Shown: positions 12,120 through 24,345 of the stretch, piece after piece
Position numbering within the stretch: the stretch's first letter is position 1
Layout of the letters: every line of letters begins with the position of its first letter
Assembly (NCBI GenBank): GCA_946800325.1
Contig: OX326961.1
Location: 8,410,655 to 8,474,654 of the forward strand
DNA length: 64,000 nucleotides
DNA from: Luzula sylvatica
Lineage: Eukaryota; Streptophyta; Magnoliopsida; Poales; Juncaceae
Direction: 5' to 3'
Notes under the pieces: model-generated
Told to the model about the DNA's origin: nothing
The model's database searches: none
Seen by the model: the letters and a program-made list of their open reading frames with translations, nothing else
Program-made: the position numbers and the translations under genes

Positions 12120-13554
12120 TTGAATTCAATTTGGGGAATTTCAGATATGAATATGAATTTTTTTAATTTCCTATAAAGACCAGTTAAAACATTCTATCCC
12201 AAAATACATCTTTTTAATTATGATATCTACTCTAAGCAAATTATTCATTATTTTTTGCATCACATTGTCGTGAGATTAACATTTAAAAAAATTATCATTA
12301 ATACAAATAAGCAAATATTCAACAATAATAATTTGAGATAATTATATAAATCAAGAATAATATGTAGTCATAAACTCACAAGCAACTTTATATAATATTC
12401 ATTCTATTATGTGATGTTGTTAGAAAATATTCTATTGTCGAATTAATGAATTTTATGTTTGAAATATATACCATAGAGATACTTTGGAGATTTTTAAAAA
12501 TATATAGATGACTACTTTAAATGAATAAATATTATATCTAAAGACAGTGTCACCCATAAGTTATATATCGATATAAAATTTACTAATACTAATTTACCCG
12601 AACTTAATCTCAATTACTAAGTTATTCAAATGATGGGAAATTCGGCCGTTAACTCATCCAGCTAATGAGAAGCAGTACCGCCCCGAGGCCTAGTAACCAA
12701 AATAATTTTTCGTGTCGCAAAATATTTTAGGTCCTAAATTTGTACTTCAATAGACTGCAAATTATTGGAACCAAAGGAAATAAATCGAACACATATTCGG
12801 TTGATTGCTTTAATTTTTCAAAAATATTAGGATACGATATAAATACGAAAATAAGAACAACAAATACATTTTTTCTTTTTTTCTCTTTTTCTTTTTTATA
12901 ATTTTGTTATTCAAGTAGCAAAACATTGCTAAAGAAAATAACAAAATAAGGCAGCAAAATAGTCCTAAAAGCGAAAGTACATTAAAATCTCTCGAAGACT
13001 AGCGAAGTACAAAGATAATAACTAACTTGTAAAAAAAAAAATCTTTTCTTTTTTCAGATACGTGAAAACAAAGCAATAAATAACATCAAAACAAAAGGGA
13101 AGAATGACAATTGCAATAATTTTAACTTCTATTTGTTCGTACAGTAATTTTAACATCATCCAAATATAGAAGTTATAATTGCAACAATTTGAACTTTGAA
13201 GTTCTTCCATCCAAACAACCAATAAATAATTGCAATTGCACAAGTTGTTCCTACAGTAATTTTAACTTCTCTTTGTAGTTCCAAATGATGTTATCCATAA
13301 TCAATCATGTATTTTTCAATTTTATATTAAACAGTCATCTCGTACTAAACTTTTGTCCAAGCAATATTCATATTTATGATTTTCTGAAAAATCGTCCATG
13401 TTTACTTCGTGCTATCCGGCAACTTCGTTTAAAGGATTTATGATTCTTTGTAGTTTCATGTTTATAATTTCCACATAATGATTTTTTTTTTTGTTGCTGT
13501 TGCGAAAGTTCATTATATAAGAAAACAAAAATATACAAAAAATAATTAATATAA
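12120..13554. other. AT-rich spacer
   Basis: No gene or element boundary was recognised. A slightly GC-richer patch lies at ~12635-12700. Short open frames (13022-13243) look random. Confidence 0.5.
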
Positions 13555-14214
13555 ATTTGTACATGTGTCTTTGAGCTGCATTCAACACAAAATGCTGTGC
13601 AGACCATCTTTTTTCAGTTCTTCCCCCTGTTTTAGAAAATTTGTTAATTAAATAAATTACCAATTAATATAGTTAAATCTTTGTATATAAAATTTCCGCG
13701 ATTCAACATGAAACTTTTTTAAGGGGAAATATTTTTGGGTTAAAATTGTAATAAAACATGCCTGCATTGTCGTGGATGCTAAAAACAGGGTAGTCAATGA
13801 AGAATTGCTTGTCATCGGGTATATCTGCAAAATTATAACGATAATTAAGTTACAAACTTTTTGTTAAATAGTAATGAAATAACAATTGATTCTCGGAAAT
13901 CCCCTCACCTAGCTCAGTACCAACCAATACAATTGGTATATTTTGGGAGTAATGCCTTAATTCAGATATTTGCTGTAAATGCATAAAAAACATATAAAAA
14001 TAAAAAATGTAGCAATTTGAGATATACACAAAAACTAAGGTATTGGGGATTTTAGGGATTTGACCTTTTGGTAGGCATTCTCATAGCTCGCCTAGCTGAT
14101 TAGGGATAAGGCCAGCGAGAATATGGCGGCTCCTCTGTAAATTACAATGGTTTTATAATCTTCTTGCTCTATCAAAAAATCAATATCGAGGTCAATTTCG
14201 TAAACATATCGAAT
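13555..14214 (-). pseudogene. ROP/RAC small GTPase pseudogene
   Basis: Four exon remnants on the minus strand align in order with plant ROP GTPases (Rho-type switches controlling actin, polarity and NADPH oxidase). Exon 14214-14065 encodes QEDY...YRGAAIFSLALSLIS and ASYENAYQK (family: QEDYNRL...YRGADVF..AFSLISKASYEN). Exon 13972-13909 encodes ISELRHYSQNIPIVLVGTEL (family: IPELRHYAP..PI.LVGTKLD). Exon 13824-~13760 encodes DIPDDKQFFIDYP (family: DLR.DKQFFIDHP). Exon ~13598-13556 encodes AFCVECSSKT (family: Y.ECSSKT). Intron positions match those of ROP genes, with AG acceptors and GT donors kept. It is inactivated: TAG (14094-14092) replaces the Lys of LISKAS, the switch II DTAG is lost, and the P-loop exon (GDGAVGKT) is absent. 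Retained introns show a DNA-level copy rather than a retroposed one. Confidence 0.88.
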
Positions 14215-14539
14215 CTGCATTAAAAGAAAATAATTCCTTCATCCTCTTAATTACCTACTCAATACTCAATTATGATATGTTCTCTTTCATTTCATAAAAG
14301 ATTATAAGATTGAATTTAAAATTCCAAGCTTCCTGAAATAACAGTTAAGACCTTACTGAAAACGCAAAAAATGCATGCCCACAATATGTTCGCTAAAATT
14401 CTCAACAGAAGAATTTCCAGCAGATCGATTGATTACCAAATCCCATCGTACATATATTGTTTCTAAATATATTGATGAATTATACGCCAAGAAAAGAAGA
14501 GTGCATACCAGAAAAATCATGTCACGACAGTAAATAATA

Positions 14540-14900
14540 GAAGCAAGGAAAAACAGATCTGGATTTCTTACGCTACAAGGTCTTATCGAGAAAAGACTTC
14601 ACATCCATGCCGATATTCACAAAAGCAAGCAATCAATCGCAAACTTCCATGAAAGGAACTTGGTGCTTGTGCTTGGAGATGAGTATATGAAACAACATGT
14701 GGATGAGGCGGCAGAGCGGAGAAGGACGACCGTGAGGTGCGTAGAACCTCTACTCTGATCCGACGATTGGAAAGAGGGGAAGAAATATGTGAGAAGGGAA
14801 AGAGGGGAAGGTGGGAACGAAGAGATATGCCAGTGTTGGCGGTTCAACAAAGAATGGAAAGAGGGTAACGTAGATGTGTCACATGTGTGTGTGTGAGGAG
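14540..14900 (-). other. Leader-like region upstream of the ROP relic
   Basis: On the minus strand this is a pyrimidine-rich stretch (CCCCTCTTTCCAATCG, then CTTCTCCGCTCTGCC) followed by mixed sequence leading to the relic, as in a plant promoter-proximal 5' leader. The 77-codon open frame across it (14617-14850) has no recognised motif. Probably the copied 5' end of the ROP gene. Confidence 0.4.
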
Positions 14901-14989
14901 AAGTGGGAAGAAATGAAGATTAGGCGTGACGACGGGGCATGAATAATGAAATTGAAAATAATTTAATTATGATTAAGCGTGTGTATTTC

Positions 14990-15096
14990 AGATCCGGTTG
15001 TATGTAAAAGATGACGTGGCCTAATCAGATTTTTCAAAAGTGTTTATAAAAATATATTAGTAGGATTAATAGTACACAACAATACTGTCTTTTTAA
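14990..15096 (-). repeat. Dispersed segment shared with 26628-26718
   Basis: On the minus strand both copies read ...AATC(C/A)TACTAATA(T/C)ATTTT...AAATCT...GCCACGTCA. Each lies upstream of a minus-strand gene relic, so it may be a shared transposon 5' end (a Helitron is possible) rather than part of either gene. Confidence 0.5.
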
Positions 15097-15519
15097 TTCA
15101 CTTCATATTAAGAAATTTCAGACCACATTTAAAGAAAAAAGAATTATGCATGATTCGAAAAATCTCATAATCAAACATTACTTACTTAATTGCATACTCA
15201 AATTTTGCCAATTGAACTCATTTTCAGTAAGCCTAACATACTCTTTGAGACAAATCCGAAAAATTAATTACAAACAATTACTATTAGGGGAAAAATAACA
15301 AATCAAAACCATTGTAAACCCTTAAATCAAATCGTAAACCTTAGATCAAATCAAAATCTTAAAAAGCATGAAATTAATGAAATTAAAACTATACTAACCT
15401 TAATCTTTTGCATGAGAGGAAAACAAATAGAGTAGCAAGTATGGCACTAAAATTGCTAGTACAGGAGTTGGAAAATGAAACAGGTTTTTTAACCCCACAA
15501 AAATATGGCACTCAACTAT

Positions 15520-15522
<3 letters not shown>

Positions 15523-15561
<39 letters not shown>
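15523..15561. repeat. (GA)n microsatellite
   Basis: About 19 GA units, in a GA-rich zone running to ~15720; CT-rich on the minus strand as in plant 5' leaders. Confidence 0.95.
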
Positions 15562-15564
<3 letters not shown>

Positions 15565-15600
15565 CTTGGTCGAGATAAAGCTCACCAAGACAATCTGACA

Positions 15601-15856
15601 TGATAAAGAATTCTTGGCGATTTCACGAGGGCTCGAGATAGAAGGGAGGCAGTCCAGCTCTTCAGACGAAGAGAGAGAGAGGGGGCAGTCGAGCTCTTCA
15701 GAGGAGAGAGAAGGGAGGTGGAGAGTTTTTCTTGAAGAGGATCTCGAAACAGAGGAAACTAGTAAAATGAACGAAAGAAATAAAAAACAAACGGAAAGGT
15801 TAGCGTGTAAACCTAATCAATCGCACACGAATCCTGATGTGCAATCAAACGGTACC

Positions 15857-15860
<4 letters not shown>
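15601..15860 (-). other. CT-rich leader with possible short first exon
   Basis: On the minus strand a CT-rich stretch contains two copies of GAAGAGCT(C/G)GACTGCC (~38 bp apart). An ATG near 15602 then reads MSDCL before GGTGAGC, a possible splice donor. No product is recognisable. The plus-strand frame across it is S/E/R-rich simple sequence without an ATG at its stated start. Confidence 0.3.
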
Positions 15861-15890
<30 letters not shown>

Positions 15891-16151
15891 GGGGGCTTCT
15901 ATCATACATCCCTTTCTTTATCATACATCCATTTTCAAGAGTATTTGGAGTAATTATCCATTTATGAATATTTAAGGTAAGATATCAAATATATTTATCA
16001 ATTAATGTTTAACTAAATTGAAATTTTTTGTTGTTCATTTAAACAAAAATCTCCATAAAAGATAAATTTTATGATACACCATTTTACAAATATAATTAAT
16101 TGCTAAAATATCTAAAATACCCTTGTAAAAGGGTGTATGATAGAACTCCCC
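15891..16151. mobile_element. MITE, Mutator-like, GGGGAGTTCTATCATA family
   Basis: 261 bp; left end GGGGGCTTCTATCATACATC, right end (reverse complement) GGGGAGTTCTATCATACACC, three mismatches in 21. Both flanks are TA repeats, so the target duplication cannot be measured but is compatible with 9 bp (ATATATATA). Same family as 10787-11018. Insertion in or next to a TA microsatellite. Confidence 0.8.
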
Positions 16152-17299
16152 ATATATATATATATATATATGCTTAAGGCTTTTTTGCAACAACAAAAAA
16201 AAAAAAAAAAAACGGTAGCAAAATATTATATATATTTTTATATACTTACTTATGTGTTGATTTTTTTTAATATAGATAATAATATATTTAATTCAATATT
16301 TTCATGTTTGAGAAATAATGTCACAGAATTATATGTTTAGGTTTTATGTATTGTCCAATATCATATTATTAGATTAACAAATCTATTGTATTAACCTATT
16401 ATATTAATTTAATTTGAATTGTAATTTCATAAGCTTTGAGGATTCACATGCAAAACAATGTTAATTTATATTAAGAAATCCATTTCATTCCCCTCATCTC
16501 ACGGCCCATCTAGCTTCATTTGGAGTTGTGGGACCCATATATATGAATGGTCAGGATAAATCCAGGAGAGAGCTGTTTATTAGGCTTTATATGAAAGCCA
16601 CATAGTTAATGAACTCGCTATTGATACCCCACAAATCACAATAACCCCTCTTATCATTCAAAAGGAAGGTAATTAATTGAGAAAATAAGTAAATTGGGAA
16701 TATATTTATCCATTTTTGGGATGCGTCTAGATTTATCTATTTTTGGTACTACAAAGTACCTGCGTAACAAAATTAATTTAATTAATTCGTGTTATTTAAA
16801 ATAAGTTAATTAGCAAGATTTAAAATTCAAAATATCTTAAGTGGATGTAATGGATAGAAGATAATAAATCTAGACCATAGATCCCATCAAGTGCGGAAAT
16901 CAAAAGAGCCACTTTCCATCTTAACTTCTTATAGGCGACAAAAGGGTAAAAATTTAATCTTGATTTTGCCAAGTTATGAAGAAGAAACTGGAGAGGAAAA
17001 GGGGAACCGAGAGCTGGAGAGAGAATGAGTCGGTACTAGGCAAGAAATCTATTCCGTAAATTCACTCAATAATTAGGAAATAAAATGAAACAAATGGAAA
17101 TAAATTGTATATTAAAAATGGTACGTGTTATGATTTGTACAATTATTTTGTGATACTGTTGCATGGATATTTATTTATATACTCAAAGTATGACATGATT
17201 TATATATCTATTATAAACTTTTTGTTGCATTATAAATTGCATAATTGATCTTTTTAGTAAGTTAAATTATAAGAATAATAGTGACAACCGATTCATAAA
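16152..17299. other. AT-rich stretch, probable Helitron body
   Basis: No gene recognised. It precedes a clear Helitron 3' end (17330), so part of it may be Helitron interior. Confidence 0.4.
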
Positions 17300-17330
17300 C
17301 CCCGTAGCGTAGTTGCGGGTATTTTACTAG
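17299..17330 (+). mobile_element. Helitron 3' end
   Basis: ACCCCGTAGCGTAGTTGCGGGT is a hairpin (CCCG/CGGG stem), followed by ATTTTA and CTAG (17327-17330), then T. This is the canonical plant Helitron terminus with insertion between A and T. The element extends leftwards. Confidence 0.8.
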
Positions 17331-17883
17331 TATCAATAAATGAAGAACAATATTACCGGGATAATGAAATTATTTTCGTTTATGCTTATATTGATATTTT
17401 ATTTTTTCAAAAAATGATATATTTTGTGGATTTTTTTTTATTAATAAATGGAGAACGATATTAAACAATATTATATTGATCAATGGAGAACAATATTATA
17501 TTTATATTTATATCATTTAAATATCAATAGTACCAGGACGAATCTTTATAAGTTTTTTTTAATATTGTAGTGGCGGAAATGCACTCGAAACGAATTATTT
17601 TTTATTTTAATATTCTAAATTTAATTCTTGGGTAAGCAAATCTTGCACAGAAAAATTTGTCCGTAATTATAGTTAAATATATATTTTTAATAACTATGTT
17701 ATTATGCTAAAAGAATTGTAGTTTATTTATTGAAATATTGTAATGTTGTTATTCTTCAAATGACATACAACATAAAGGGGGAATCTCAGGTATAACCCTT
17801 CAAAAACTCAAAATATCATTTTTTCCTTCTAAAAATGTTAATATCAAATTTAGCCTTCTAAATCTCAACTAATATCAAATTCT

Positions 17884-18075
17884 ATGTTACACGGATATTT
17901 CAAATGCAGAAGTATCCGGAGGATACGGGTATCCGATATGGCTACGGGTATGATACGGCTCGGATACGTGTCGGATACGTCACGTGGCGTATCCGATTAT
18001 TTTAATAATTATTCTTTTTCGAATACGGCGGGGATACGATAGGATACGGCCGGGATATTCCATTTTGGATACTTC
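17884..18075. repeat. GGATACG-rich degenerate repeat
   Basis: Many close copies of CGGATACG and GATACGGC within ~190 bp, notably GC-richer than the flanks. It resembles a GGATAC vocabulary also seen in the foldback array at 4269-5278, but is not alignable with it by eye. Confidence 0.6.
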
Positions 18076-18079
18076 GGTC

Positions 18080-19130
18080 CATTATATATTTCGGGTCATA
18101 ATATTTTTAAATAAATTATAAATGATACTTATATGATACTTCTAAATTAATTCTAAATTTAGGATACAAAATGGATCACACGGAGAAATGCTCCATTTTA
18201 AAACATATACAAAATCACATCTAAATGGGATCAAATAATTTATATTTTGAGATAATAGTATCAATATTATCATACAATTGTATATCTTGTATTATAATGA
18301 AAAAAATAATTAACATGATCGTCACGTATCACATATATTCTCCTAATCTTCATTGCAAAATTAAATGTTCTTAATTGTAACCCTTATTAAGAGCACACCG
18401 GAGGAATTGTGACACGGCTTAAATAAAATGTCTATAATATTCATCGAAAAAACTTAAAATGGCAAAATATATTTGGCCAATAAAAAATCAATTCAACAAT
18501 TCAAAGATGAAATCGCCCAAAAAAATATGAAGAAACTCATAATTATGAATGAGCCAATAAAAGTCCCAGCTTACCCGATGAGATAATATGTAATCTTTAC
18601 AAAATAATATGAAGAAATAATATATAATCTTTACAAAATTGTATAAGCCACGACTCTAAAAGGTAATGGAGAGTTAATTATCCGGATTTGTTAAATATCT
18701 GTTTAATTAAGCTTATATAAATACATATTTTATTTTATGAATTTAACACTTATTTATGATAATACAAAAACAAATCGTGGAAAAATGATATTAAAAAATA
18801 TAATATTATCTTAAAGTCCGAATATGGAAACTTTGATTTTTAAGTTAACATAAAATGTACATGCATTAAATTCAGTAACTCGTTTTAAATGAGTTAATAT
18901 AATATTATCTCAATATGAAACATCGTAGCATTTAGCAAAGTATTAGCCTTCGTATCAATTATCATTTGCCATTATTTTCTCGATTTTTTTATTTAAAAAA
19001 TGAGTCACTTTTGTGAACTGCACAAATTAATTCATCAACATTCTTTTTGTCATAATTTTAATATGATGCGTTTTTTATTTAATCATATGATGAATTTATA
19101 TTTAAATTATTGTTTATCCCTCAACTACTC
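18080..19130. other. AT-rich spacer
   Basis: No gene, element end or strong repeat seen. ATAATATGAAGAAATAATAT-type local duplication near 18600-18640. Confidence 0.45.
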
Positions 19131-19149
19131 TCAAGGCTTCAATTTCTCA

Positions 19150-19380
19150 CAGTGAGTCCGCCCCGAGGGCCCGCCCCCTTTCGGGCCTCCCCCCCGACCC
19201 GAAGGCCCGGCCTCCCTTTTGGGCCGAACCCCTCCCACGTCCTGCTCCGCTGGCCTGCATTAACATATAAATTATATACATACATACACACACAAACAAC
19301 AGACATATACAAACACACGCACACAACAGACATCAATACACACACATGCCCATCATACATTCCAAAAAAACACACAATGG
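19150..19380 (-). repeat. GC-rich block joined to a CA-rich microsatellite
   Basis: 19150-19257 is very GC-rich (GGGCCCGCCCCC, GAAGGCCCGGCCTCCC), then 19270-19345 is ACACAC-rich with interruptions. In reverse complement the order is TG-rich tract then GGGCC block, the same order as 34640-34860 on the plus strand, so both may be copies of one repeat. The open frames on both strands are artefacts. Confidence 0.6.
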
Positions 19381-19667
19381 TCATGACAGATCTTCAGCGT
19401 TCAATTAATTGCAATTTCTTCTACGTGCTGATTTAATTGAAAACTCTGGTGCTTCCAAACCTAGACAAAATGAAAAGAACAATTAAGATTGTGAAATTTG
19501 TATACAAACGGGCAAGAAAATAACAGTTCTGACTAGTAAGAAAATTGGTCTTTAGATGAAATGAAGTATAATGATGTGCACAGTGCAAACCCCTTTAAAA
19601 TTGGCCAATGAAATAAGAACAGTTCAAGTGAAATATTTACCTTCGACACAGCAACGGCTCGGTACCG

Positions 19668-19755
19668 TTCAGATTCTGACTCGATCATCTTCAGATTCTA
19701 ACACGCCCACCTTCAGATTCTGTCTCGGCCCCCCACAGATTCTGACAATATCGCT
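19668..19755. repeat. 22-bp tandem repeat, 4 copies
   Basis: CAGATTCTGAC-type units start at 19668, 19690, 19712 and ~19734 with exact 22-bp spacing. The constant part is (T/C)(T/A)CAGATTCT; the rest varies. The frame across it shows weak SDS-like periodicity but 22 is not a multiple of three, so it is not a protein repeat. Confidence 0.85.
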
Positions 19756-20023
19756 TCGACATCAGATTTAATGGCTGTAAATCAGTGCCAGTGCACAGTT
19801 TTGGTCCTTATCACCGAAATAGAAAAAAAAAACCAAAATCAGTCAACTGAAAATGCCCCAAATCAAACAAACATATCAAGTTCAATTAGTTCAAACGAGA
19901 AGGCAAATTTTGTTTCATCAAAGAAATTCATACGTTAAACAAAATTGAAGCAAATAACAACAGTGCAAATCTGAATTTCCAAAATAGAAGATGAATTTTC
20001 TTTCGAAAAAGAACAAGAATTAC

Positions 20024-20620
20024 CTGAAAGCTCAGCTCGCCATTGCTCTGTTTGAACTAGACATTAGGAGTATCCCGACTTAGAACATCATTCACATTGT
20101 TGCTTCCTCCAGAAAGCTCAGCTCGCCATTGCTCTGTTCATTCGGAGAATAAAGAACAACAGAGACAGAGAGAACCGTTTGTCCTTCGCTTGGCTTTACA
20201 TTTGAACCACCATCTCCTTCCTTGCTTGCGCATTTATTTTCCTCTTTCAATGGATTTGATCAGAGAGAGAGAGAGAGAGAGAGAGAGAAGTCTGGTTGAG
20301 AAGAGAAAGAGAGGGGGTCGGGGTGAATATATAGAAAGAACGGAAGAAGAAGATATCAAATTCGACCGTTGGAGGAGAAGATTCTAGATCTCTCGATATA
20401 GCCGTTAGAAGAAGATATCAAATTTGCTGGCAAGAAGAAATCATAATCTTGCTTCGACGGAAGAATTAAGAAGAACGGAAGAGAAGAAAGCAAAAGTTAT
20501 GCACTCAACAAAGATTGCCCGTGGTATTTTCCCTACATATGAGTGTCTAACGAGTCATATTGTTTTATTTATTGGACCCGTTTTAGATTCTGTTTTTTTT
20601 TTTCTATAGCTACAGGAGAT
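20024..20620. other. GA-rich region with a short duplication
   Basis: GAAAGCTCAGCTCGCCATTG and the next 7 bp occur at ~20027 and again at ~20113 (86-bp offset). (GA)n lies at 20261-20288. TCTCGATATAGCCGTTAGAA follows GACCGTTGGAGGAGAAG, similar wording twice. It resembles the promoter-proximal or leader part of a plant gene, but no coding exon is recognisable; open frames of 60-96 codons lack motifs. Confidence 0.4.
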
Positions 20621-20684
20621 GATGAACATAATATCTGTGGAGACGTGGAGTTATTTTCCTTCATTTTGCATTCATTTGTATGTT

Positions 20685-20815
20685 TATCATTTAGATTGCA
20701 ATACATCACATAAAAAATTATTTTATATAAAATCTTAAAATAACATAATACATCATAAAATAGTATTACAAAAAATCATATATATTGAGAAATATTATAT
20801 TGAACAACATTCATG
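20685..20815 (+). repeat. Dispersed repeat, copy 1 (pair with 26828-26958)
   Basis: TTTATCATTTAGATTGCAAT, then ATTATTTTATATAAAATC and AAATATTATATTGAACAAC, align in order with 26828-26958 at roughly 80-85% by eye. Same orientation in both. Nature unknown; possibly part of a Helitron or a MITE. Confidence 0.7.
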
Positions 20816-21239
20816 ATTCATTGTTTCAGATTATTTTTTTTATTGTTTTTGGAAGAGGGCTTAAGGGATTAAATCAGCAATATTGGTTCTTCATATCAAA
20901 GTTTTATTTAATGGGATTACATATATCAGATTTCTGCACGTTGGAGAAAAAATGCTCAATATAATTAATCATTCAAATATTATTTGTTTAATGAGATAGA
21001 TTTTACATCTGATGAAATGAACTAATAGTATTTTTCAAATTTCAAATATAATTATTGCCAAGTAATATAAAAAACAATAATTCAAATATTATTTGTTTTA
21101 CATTTCTGCATCATTCATGAGGCATTTTCACCTACCAATAAACACATCAATAATTCATTAATATTATTAAAATAAAATATTTTAAATTCGTTTGGACGGA
21201 TAAACCTTCTTTTCATAATCAATCATAATATGTAAATTA

Positions 21240-21268
21240 CTAGGAAAATATCCGCGCTACGCTACGGA
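21240..21268 (-). mobile_element. Helitron 3' end (minus strand)
   Basis: Minus strand: TCCGTAGCGTAGCGCGGA hairpin, then TATTTTC and CTAG followed by T. It is close in sequence to the end at 17330 (GTAGCGTAG loop) but in the opposite direction, so the element extends rightwards. Confidence 0.8.
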
Positions 21269-22313
21269 TTTTTTCTTTTAATAATTTCATTATAAATATA
21301 ATAGAGTATGAACTATAATTAAGTAGCATTGATCAGGTCACTCAGAATATTAATGTATATGTTCCTATTATCAAACTACATTTCGAAAGGAATTCAATTT
21401 ATCACTTCAATTTTACAATTTATTTAAAATCGATAAAGAGAAAATGTAATCATGATGCCAACCATAATATTTCATTGAAAATATCTTCATTGGCCAAAAA
21501 ATGTGATGTATATCCGTAGAAAATATTAAAAATTAATGCAACATTTTTGGACAAGTATAATTTGTGAAATTAAATCTTTTGCTTGTTCTTTGATGAGGAT
21601 ATTATGTATCCTTGCGTAACAAAACAAAATGAATTATGATGTTACAAAAGATAGCTTAAATAGTAACACAAAAATAAAATTGGGTCGATTTCAACTTGGA
21701 GATAAAGAACTATAATCCTCATCGCTTCCAATATAATCACAGGTTCCAACAATATTTTTAAAAAAATTCAATACTTTTTTTTTTCTACTTTTACATACTT
21801 CATATTTTACCTTGGATGTCTTTTTAGCACTTGGGAGCATGAATGACCTGCAAGCGACAATTCAAGATTGATGTAATGGTTTCTCATTTTCTCCACCTAT
21901 GCAAAAATTCCATCAATCATATTAAATATGCTTTAGACATTATTAATGTCACAATATATAATTATTATTCACAAAATTTTGAACAGTGTCTCTAAAGGTA
22001 TTTCCCTCCATGGGTTGGATATAATCAAATAACAAAGTTCATCATTCCTTCTTTAGCAGCCCAAAAATACAGTTCTAAAGATTCCCTACATAAAATAAAT
22101 AAATATCAGACATAAAAAATACATCTGCTTTGAATCTCCGTCATTTCCAAACTCGACTTCTCTTAAGAAGAAATACATCTGCTTTGAATCTCGAAACCAA
22201 AACCATCGGCTAGAAAGTGTTTCCAATGATTTCACCATTTTCAGACCATCCTTTATTGCCATAGATTGTTTTTGGGTGAATTACTATCTAGTGAATATAT
22301 AATTGCGACAATG
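21269..22313. other. AT-rich stretch, possible Helitron interior
   Basis: No recognisable gene. A minus-strand segment at ~21813-21852 is bounded by AG and GTAA and could be a decayed exon, with no identifiable product. A ~30-bp phrase (AAATACATCTGCTTTGAATCTC) occurs at ~22115 and ~22167. Confidence 0.35.
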
Positions 22314-22322
22314 TAACTAAAA

Positions 22323-24345
22323 GGGAATTTTACTGTAGTAACCGTGTTTTTAAAAAATATTCCGGAAATAATCAAGTTTTGAACATAATTCCAAAAATGT
22401 CTTTTGCGGGGTACCATTTCGCGCCGGGCGGAGAATGGTTGTCCGCTTTTCCTTAATTACTGACATGGGGAGATTAAAAAGTAATTAAGGAAAAGGCGGA
22501 GAATGGAAGTCCGCCTGGATATTTCCACATAATTTTTAATTGAAAAATTGATATTTGCTCCCAAATTTTACCATAACATTATCTATGTTATAAATTAGTT
22601 TATTTAATTAAAATAATAACTAGTACATGTTGACTGTTAACTTAATACGTAATTAATAATTATTCGAATACTTAAATTTGAATAAATTTTACTGAATATT
22701 TAATTATATATCTTAATTATCAATATAATTGAACGTGATAACTAAAAAATGGATAATTCGGCGGGTAAGTTTTGGAGTAGAATAAAATTTTTATATATTT
22801 TTTCAAACCTTTCACGTGGTGTTTGTCTGATATTAAAAAAAAAATTATACTACTCCAAAATATACCCGCCGAATTATCCATTATTTAGTTATTACGTTCA
22901 ATTATGTTGATAATTAAGAAATATAATTAAATATTCAGTAAAATTTATTCAAATTTATGAATTCGAACAATTATTAATTACGTATTAAATTAATAACCAA
23001 GATTTATTGGTTATTATTTTAATTAAATATACTAATTTAGAAAATATATCATGTTATGATAAAATTTGGTATTTGTTTCCGAATTTTACCATAACATTAT
23101 CTATGTTATAAATTAGTTTATTTAATTAAAATAATAACTAGTACATGTTGGCTGTTAACTTAATACGTAATTAATAATTATTCCAATACTTAAATTTGAA
23201 TAAATTTTACTGAATATTTAATTATATATCTTAATTATCAATATAATTGAACGTGATAACTAAAAAATGGATAATTCGGCGGGTAAGTTTTGGAGTAGAA
23301 TAAAATTTTTATATATTTTTTCAAACCTTTCACGTGGTGTTTGTCTGATATTAAAAAAAAAATTATACTACTCCAAAATATACCCGCCGAATTATCCATT
23401 ATTTAGTTATTACGTTCAATTATGTTGATAATTAAGAAATATAATTAAATATTCAGTAAAATTTATTCAAATTTATGAATTCGAACAATTATTAATTACG
23501 TATTAAATTAATAACCAAGATTTATTGGTTATTATTTTAATTAAATATACTAATTTAGAAAATATATCATGTTATGATAAAATTTGGTATTTGTTTCCGA
23601 ATTTTACCATAACATTATCTATGTTATAAATTAGTTTATTTAATTAAAATAATAACTAGTACATGTTGGCTGTTAACTTAATACGTAATTAATAATTATT
23701 CGAATACTTAAATTTGAATAAATTTTACTGAATATTTAATTATATATCTTAATTATCAATATAATTGAACGTGATAACTAAAAAATGGATAATTCGGCGG
23801 GTAAGTTTTGGAGTAGAATAAAATTTTTATATATTTTTTCAAACCTTTCACGTGGTGTTTGTCGGATATTAAAAAAAAAAAATTATACTACTCCAAAATA
23901 TACCCGCCGAATTATCCATTATTTAGTTATTACGTTCAATTATGTTGATAATTAAGAAATATAATTAAATATTCAGTAAAATTTATTCAAATTTAAGTAT
24001 TCGAATAATTATTAATTACGTATTAAGTTAACAGCCAACATGTACTAGTTATTATTTTAATTAAATAAACTAATTTATAACATAGATAATGTTATGGTAA
24101 AATTTGGGAGCAAATATCAATTTTTCAATTAAAAATTATGTGGAAATATCCAGGCGGACTTCCATTCTCCGCCTTTTCCTTAATTACTTTTTAATCTCCC
24201 CAGGTCAGTAATTAAGGAAAAGCGGACAACCATTCTCCGCCCGACGCGAAATGGTACCCCGCAAAAGACATTTTTGGAATTATGTTCAAAATTTGGTTAT
24301 TTCGGGAATATTTTTTAAAAACACGGTTACTACAGTAAAATTCCC
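22323..24345. mobile_element. Palindromic Mutator-like element with three 518-bp hairpin units
   Basis: The element starts GGGAATTTTACTGTAGTAAC and ends with its reverse complement. A perfect 9-bp target duplication TAACTAAAA flanks it (22314-22322 and 24346-24354), which identifies Mutator-type transposition. Terminal inverted repeats exceed 250 bp and contain GGCGGAGAATGG...GTCCGCC. The centre has three head-to-tail copies of an exactly 518-bp unit (landmark CCATAACATTATC at 22571, 23089, 23607). Each unit is itself an inverted repeat meeting near ATAATTCGGCGGGTA / TACCCGCCGAATTAT around a ~70-bp loop holding a G-box CACGTG (22813, 23331, 23849). The right arms of units 1 and 2 have diverged; that of unit 3 is the true complement that runs into the right terminal repeat. 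No coding capacity is visible. Confidence 0.95.
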
